This document shows, one piece after another, positions 60,030 through 64,000 of a stretch of 64,000 nucleotides of DNA (positions within the stretch are counted from its first letter, which is position 1; each line of letters starts with the position of its first letter). A model generated the notes under the pieces. That model saw only the letters and a program-made list of their open reading frames with translations. It was not told the DNA's origin and searched no databases. This DNA is from Streptomyces sp. CC228A (GTDB lineage Bacteria > Actinomycetota > Actinomycetes > Streptomycetales > Streptomycetaceae), in contig NZ_JAJPUI010000011.1 of NCBI RefSeq assembly GCF_021390935.1, positions 1 through 64,000 on the forward strand. The letters are read 5' to 3'. Made by a program: the position numbers and the translations under genes.

Positions 60030-61241
60030 GTGTCCGTATGGGACGACCTGGTCGGCCAGGACCGCATCCGGGCCCAGCTCGCCGCGGCCGCCCGGGACGC
60101 GGACGCCCTCGTCACCGCAGAGGCGAAGGGCGAGGCGCCGCTCGACGTCTCGAAGACGACCATGACGCACGCCTGGCTGTTCACGGGCCCGCCCGGCGCC
60201 GGCCGGGACACCGCCGCGCGGGCCTTCGCCGCCGCCCTGCAGTGCGTCAGCCCCGACCGGGCCCTCGGCGGCGAGCCCGGCTGCGGGTTCTGCGAGGGCT
60301 GCCACACCGCGCTCGTCGGCACCCACGCCGACGTGGAGGTCGTCCGCACCGACCTCCTCTCCATCGGTGTGAAGGACACCCGGGACCTGGTCCGGCGGGC
60401 CCAGCTCTCCCCGGCCGGGCGGCGCTGGCAGGTCATCGTGCTGGAGGACTCCGACCGGCTCACCGAAGGCGCGGCGAACGTGCTCCTCAAGGCGGTGGAG
60501 GAGCCCGCGCCCCGCACGGTGTGGCTGCTGTGCGCGCCCTCCCTGGAGGACGTGCTGCCCACGATCCGCTCCCGTTGCCGCCACCTCACACTGCGCACCC
60601 CGCCGGTGGCCGCGGTAGCGGAGCTGCTGGTACGGCGCGACGGCATCGAGCCGGAGGCCGCCGCGGCCGCCGCCCGCGCCACCCAGGGCCACATCGAGCG
60701 GGCGCGCCGACTCGCCACGGACGAGGGCGCACGCGCCCGCCGCGCCGCCGTGCTGAAGGTGCCGCTGCGCGTCCAGGACGTCGGCGGCTGCCTCAAGGCG
60801 GCGCAGGAGCTCATCGACACCGCCGCCGACGACGCCAAGCAGCTCGCCGAGGAGGTCGACACCAAGGAGACCGACGAGCTGAAGGCCGCGCTCGGCGCGG
60901 CGCAGGGCGGCCGGATGCCGCGCGGCACGGCAGGGGTGATGAAGGAGCTGGAGGACCGCCAGAAGCGCCGCAGGACCCGCACCCAGCGCGACACCCTCGA
61001 CCTGGCCCTGCGCGACCTGACCGGCTTCTACCGGGACGTCCTCGCCCTCCAGCTCGGCTCCGGCACGGCGATGGCCAACGAGGACGTGCGGGACGCCCTC
61101 GACCGGGTCGCCCGCGAGTCGACGGCCGAGAGCACGCTGCGCCGCATCGACGCGGTCCTCGCCTGCCGCGAGGCCCTCGACCGGAACGTGGCCCCGCTGC
61201 TCGCGGTGGAGGCGATGACCATGGCCCTGCGCGCGGGCTGA
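60030..61241 (+). CDS. holB: DNA polymerase III delta' subunit
   Basis: The protein has 403 residues from GTG 60030. The AAA+ core has a degenerate Walker A (TGPPGAGRDT, Arg for Lys), a zinc module with C...CGFCEGC, and VIVLEDSDRLTEGAANVLLK with sensor motif LPTIRSRCRHL. It is part of the clamp loader. Location directly after tmk is usual. Confidence 0.93.
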   Translation: MSVWDDLVGQDRIRAQLAAAARDADALVTAEAKGEAPLDVSKTTMTHAWLFTGPPGAGRDTAARAFAAALQCVSPDRALGGEPGCGFCEGCHTALVGTHADVEVVRTDLLSIGVKDTRDLVRRAQLSPAGRRWQVIVLEDSDRLTEGAANVLLKAVEEPAPRTVWLLCAPSLEDVLPTIRSRCRHLTLRTPPVAAVAELLVRRDGIEPEAAAAAARATQGHIERARRLATDEGARARRAAVLKVPLRVQDVGGCLKAAQELIDTAADDAKQLAEEVDTKETDELKAALGAAQGGRMPRGTAGVMKELEDRQKRRRTRTQRDTLDLALRDLTGFYRDVLALQLGSGTAMANEDVRDALDRVARESTAESTLRRIDAVLACREALDRNVAPLLAVEAMTMALRAG

Positions 61242-61894
61242 AGCGGCGCGCCGCGTTCTGCGACGGCTCTGCGAGCGAGGTCCCGTCGGCATGCCGCGGG
61301 GGCACGGTCGCACGGTCGCGTGCGGGGCCGGTGGACGGGGTAGCACGGTGGCGTGCGGGGGCCGGTGGACCCGGGCGCCTGGTGGGCCGGGACGCCTGGT
61401 GGACCGGGGTGCTCGGTGGACTGGGACGCCCGGTGGGCCGGGGTGCTCGGTGGCGGGCGGGGCCGGTGGCCGGTGGGCCGGCCGGGACGCCTGGTGGACC
61501 GGGGTGCTCGGTGGCGGGTGGGGCCGGTGGGCCGGATCGCCTGGTGGACCGGGGTGCTCGGTGGGCAGGGACGCCTGGTGGACCGGGACGCCCAGTGGAC
61601 CGGGACGCCCTGTGGCGGGTGGCGGCCGGTGGAGCGAGGCGACTCAGGGGCCCGGGCGGTCGCGGCCCTTCTCGGCGCGGAGGCCCGCCGCGCCGACCCG
61701 CTGATCCCGGCGACGCGCCCGGGCCTTATGCCGCCGATCCCGGCGACGCGCCCGGGCCCTACCCCGCCGGTCCCGCGGCCCCCGCCGACGCAAAGGCAGG
61801 CGTCCCCACCCCGCCGGCGCGGAGCCGACGGGCCGCCTCACCCGAACGGACGCCGAAAGCCAACAGCGCGTCAGTGCGCCGTTACGCTCCGGGC
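61242..61894. other. 653-bp intergenic region with GC-rich repeats, no gene
   Basis: No gene is supported. Several imperfect copies of CCTGGTGGACCGGGGTGCTC occur at about 61,391, 61,486, 61,536 and 61,570, with related CGGTGGGCC phrases between them. A separate pair of 33-bp repeats starts at 61,703 and 61,736. Confidence 0.7.
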
Positions 61895-63442
61895 ATGCCC
61901 ACACGTCGCCTGCTGCGCACCTCCCTCCTGACGGCCGCCGCGTTCGGACTGCTCCTCGCGGGCTGCGCCGGCAGCTCCCCGGCTCCGACCGCGTCGGCGT
62001 CCGCGCCGGGACCCGCCCCGGCCGCCGCGCCCGCCGCCGCACTCAGGCCGTACTACGAGCAGCGGTTGGCCTGGCGCGACTGCGGGGCGCCCGGCTTCCA
62101 GTGCGCCACCCTCAAGGCCCCGCTCGACTACGCGAAGCCGCAGGGCGAGCAGGTGCGGCTGGCCGTCGCGCGGGCCGCGGCCACCGGCCCCGGCAAGCGG
62201 CTCGGCTCGCTCCTCGTCAACCCGGGCGGCCCCGGCGGCTCCGCGGTGGGCTACCTCCAGGGGTACGCCGGCCTCGCCTACCCGGCGCCCGTGCGCGCCC
62301 GGTACGACATGGTCGCCGTCGACCCCCGCGGGGTCGCCCGCAGCGAGCCCGTCGAATGCCTGGACGGCCCGGCCATGGACGCCCACACACAGGTCGACCA
62401 GACACCGGACGACACCCGTGAGCAGGACCTGCTCGCCGCCGCGTTCAAGAAGTTCGCGGCGGGCTGCGCCCAGCGGTCCGGGCGGATGCTGCCGCACGTC
62501 TCCACGGTCGAGGCGGCCCGCGACATGGACATCCTGCGGGCGGTGCTCGGCGACGAGAAGCTCACCTACGTCGGCGCGTCGTACGGCACGTTCCTCGGGG
62601 CTACGTACGCCGAGCTCTTCCCGTCCCGGGTGGGCCGGCTGGTCCTGGACGGGGCGATGGACCCGTCGCTGACCGCCGAGGAGCTGAACCGCGACCAGAC
62701 CGCCGGCTTCGAGACGGCCTTCCGCTCGTTCGCCGCCGACTGCGTGGAGCGCCCCGACTGCCCCCTCGGTACCACGTCCCCCGAGGACGCCGGGACCCGC
62801 CTACGCCGGTTCTTCGCGGCCCTGGACCGCGCCCCTGTCCCCACCGGGGACGCCCGCCCCCTCGGGGAGGCCCTCGCCACCACCGGGGTGATCACCGCCA
62901 TGTACGACGAGGCGGCCTGGCCGCAGCTCCGCGAGGCCCTGACGCGGGCCATGGGCGGCGAGGGCTCCGCGCTGCTCGCCCTGGCCGACGCCTACTACGA
63001 GCGGGGCAGCGACGGCACGTACTCGAACCTGATGTTCGCCAACGCCGCCGTGAACTGCCTGGACCAGCCGCCGGCCTTCCGCAGCACGGCCGCGGTGAGC
63101 GCCGCCGTGCCCGCCTTCGAGAAGGCGTCCCCGGTCTTCGGCAAGGGCCTTGCCTGGGCGTCCCTGAACTGCGCGTACTGGCCCGCCGAGGCCACCGGCA
63201 CCCCGCACCGCATCACCGCCGACGGCGCGCCCCCGATCCTCGTCGTCGGCACGACCCGCGACCCGGCCACCCCGTACAAGTGGGCCCGCTCCCTCGCCGC
63301 CCAGCTGTCGTCCGGCACCCTCCTGACGTACGAGGGCGACGGCCACACCGCCTACGGCCGCGGCAGCGACTGCGTCGACACCGCCGTCAACCGCTACCTC
63401 CTGGAGGGCACTCCGCCCCCCTCGGACAAGCGCTGCCGCTAG
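61895..63442 (+). CDS. Secreted alpha/beta hydrolase (tripeptidyl aminopeptidase-like lipoprotein)
   Basis: The protein has 515 residues from ATG 61895. A signal peptide with lipobox LLLAGC (Cys about residue 25) is followed by an Ala/Pro linker. The alpha/beta hydrolase has nucleophile GASYGTFLGA, acid GTTRDPATPY and base His in DGHTAYG. It belongs to the peptidase S33/TAP group that cleaves N-terminal tripeptides and is anchored on the outer membrane face. It is followed by a hairpin and tRNA-Thr. Confidence 0.92.
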   Translation: MPTRRLLRTSLLTAAAFGLLLAGCAGSSPAPTASASAPGPAPAAAPAAALRPYYEQRLAWRDCGAPGFQCATLKAPLDYAKPQGEQVRLAVARAAATGPGKRLGSLLVNPGGPGGSAVGYLQGYAGLAYPAPVRARYDMVAVDPRGVARSEPVECLDGPAMDAHTQVDQTPDDTREQDLLAAAFKKFAAGCAQRSGRMLPHVSTVEAARDMDILRAVLGDEKLTYVGASYGTFLGATYAELFPSRVGRLVLDGAMDPSLTAEELNRDQTAGFETAFRSFAADCVERPDCPLGTTSPEDAGTRLRRFFAALDRAPVPTGDARPLGEALATTGVITAMYDEAAWPQLREALTRAMGGEGSALLALADAYYERGSDGTYSNLMFANAAVNCLDQPPAFRSTAAVSAAVPAFEKASPVFGKGLAWASLNCAYWPAEATGTPHRITADGAPPILVVGTTRDPATPYKWARSLAAQLSSGTLLTYEGDGHTAYGRGSDCVDTAVNRYLLEGTPPPSDKRCR

Positions 63443-63443
63443 C

Positions 63444-63459
63444 CGGCGGGGCCCCGCCG
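63444..63459 (+). terminator. Palindromic hairpin after the hydrolase
   Basis: CGGCGGGGCCCCGCCG is a perfect palindrome starting 2 bp after the stop; it can fold into a hairpin with a tiny loop. Confidence 0.5.
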
Positions 63460-63537
63460 AAAGGGTGTGCACGAGCACCCCCGCCACCTGTGTAGACTTG
63501 GGGTCGCCGCCGCACCCGCCACGGGTGGAAGCGGCGC

Positions 63538-63611
63538 GCCACCTTAGCTCAGTTGGCCAGAGCAACGCACTCGTAATGCGTAGGTCGCGGGTTCGAATCC
63601 CGCAGGTGGCT
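63538..63611 (+). tRNA. tRNA-Thr (anticodon CGT)
   Basis: 74 nt fold into a normal cloverleaf: acceptor GCCACCT/AGGTGGC, D-stem GCTC/GAGC, anticodon stem ACGCA/TGCGT with loop CTCGTAA (anticodon CGT, reading ACG), and T-arm GCGGG TTCGAAT CCCGC. The 3' CCA is not encoded. Confidence 0.97.
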
Positions 63612-63616
63612 CAGCC

Positions 63617-63651
63617 AAAGGCCAGGTCAGATGCTTTCTGACCTGGCCTTT
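63617..63651 (+). terminator. Rho-independent terminator after tRNA-Thr
   Basis: AAAGGCCAGGTCAG (63617-63630) pairs perfectly with CTGACCTGGCCTTT (63638-63651), 7-nt loop. It starts 5 bp after the tRNA end. Confidence 0.92.
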
Positions 63652-63717
63652 CTGCATGCCCGTGGAGTGCCGCGCGGCCACGTGCCGTGGGGCGGCACGC
63701 GCGAGGGCGGTCGCCGA

Positions 63718-63879
63718 GTGGTCCAACGCTCGGCCCGCCCGCCGCTTTTCGCCGCCCGCCGCCGGGCCGCCGGCCTTCCCGTCCTCGCCGCCGCGGCGGT
63801 CGGTGTCGTGGGCGTGGCCGTGCCGGGCACGCTGCCGCTGAGGGGCCGCGTCGACCCCGAGCTGCTCAGGCGCCACTGA
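63718..63879 (+). CDS. Possible small gene or remnant
   Basis: A frame of 53 codons from GTG 63718 encodes one hydrophobic segment (GLPVLAAAAVGVVGVAVPGT). There is no clear ribosome binding site and no recognised similarity. It could be a remnant or chance ORF. Confidence 0.2.
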   Translation: MVQRSARPPLFAARRRAAGLPVLAAAAVGVVGVAVPGTLPLRGRVDPELLRRH

Positions 63880-63963
63880 CGGCGGCTGTCGGAACGCGGC
63901 TGGCAGCGCGACTCGGTGTATGGCCGCCTCCGGCCCCGACCCGCCGCGGCCGGGGAGCCGGGC

Positions 63964-64000
63964 TCAGAGGGGTGTGGCCGCCCTGAGGATGAAGAAGAGG
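63964..64000 (-). CDS. C-terminal end of a minus-strand gene running off the window
   Basis: Eleven codons plus a TGA end in LFFILRAATPL, which looks like the end of a membrane protein. Too short to classify. Confidence 0.3.
   Translation of the reverse strand, partial: LFFILRAATPL

Noticed and set aside
59438..61894. Plus-strand long frame upstream of the alpha/beta hydrolase
   Set aside because: It overlaps tmk and holB out of frame; the hydrolase starts at ATG 61895 with its signal peptide.
63544..63876. Minus-strand ORF with PPAGFEPATYALRVRCS
   Set aside because: It is the antisense reading of tRNA-Thr; this phrase is a known tRNA-shadow artefact.

Overview
The window is high-GC actinobacterial DNA with typical Streptomyces core genes (bldG, H+-pyrophosphatase, topA with a lysine-rich tail, an MFS-thymidylate kinase fusion). 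It has two parts. Positions 1 to about 39,139 are the right-hand 39 kb of an integrated siphovirus prophage whose left end lies outside the window. From about 39,140 to 64,000 is host chromosome.

Prophage, left to right. (1) 1-2,750 is an accessory end: an XRE/TPR regulator with a partner gene, then a self-contained cassette on the opposite strand. The cassette is a small, acidic, lysine-free protein gene overlapping a small HTH gene. Its promoter contains a perfect 18-bp palindrome, it sits between two hairpin terminators, and type I-E CRISPR-like repeats flank it. This is the architecture of an anti-CRISPR (acr-aca) locus and is the most interesting candidate here. (2) 2,751-4,395 is lysis (membrane protein, holin, amidase). 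(3) 4,463-22,327 is a leftward late operon: tail tip with an SGNH esterase, tape measure, tail chaperones with a C CCT TTC -1 slippery site, tail tube, head completion proteins, capsid, scaffold, MuF-like protein, portal and terminase. HNH and lipoprotein genes follow. (4) 23,592-27,905 is a plasmid/ICE-like module of membrane and small zinc proteins, with its own ribbon-helix-helix regulator and twin operators over a leftward promoter. (5) 27,847-35,930 is early/replication: SSB, a primase-helicase and small proteins. A 180-bp array of GTGGAC/GTCCAC elements containing DnaA-box-like sequences around an AT-richer core is a probable origin. (6) 35,977-39,097 is the lysogeny switch: divergent leftward promoter, HTH repressor, a downstream two-TM coiled-coil protein, a large serine integrase and, overlapping the integrase start, a resolvase-domain protein without the catalytic serine.

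The prophage sits in the P-loop codons of a TadA/CpaF-type secretion ATPase gene; only its 3' part is visible. Downstream tadB and tadC reading frames are also broken, followed by pilin-like, TadE-like and Rv3654c-like genes.

Host genes then follow the conserved Streptomyces order: MrfA-type helicase (minus strand), bldG, anti-sigma kinase-like protein, H+-pyrophosphatase, lipoprotein, methyltransferase, small membrane protein, topA, MFS-tmk, holB, a secreted alpha/beta hydrolase and tRNA-Thr(CGT). The tmk gene has an N-terminal frameshift. Several intergenic regions carry short GC-rich tandem repeats. The three apparent frameshifts in host genes could be real or sequencing indels.
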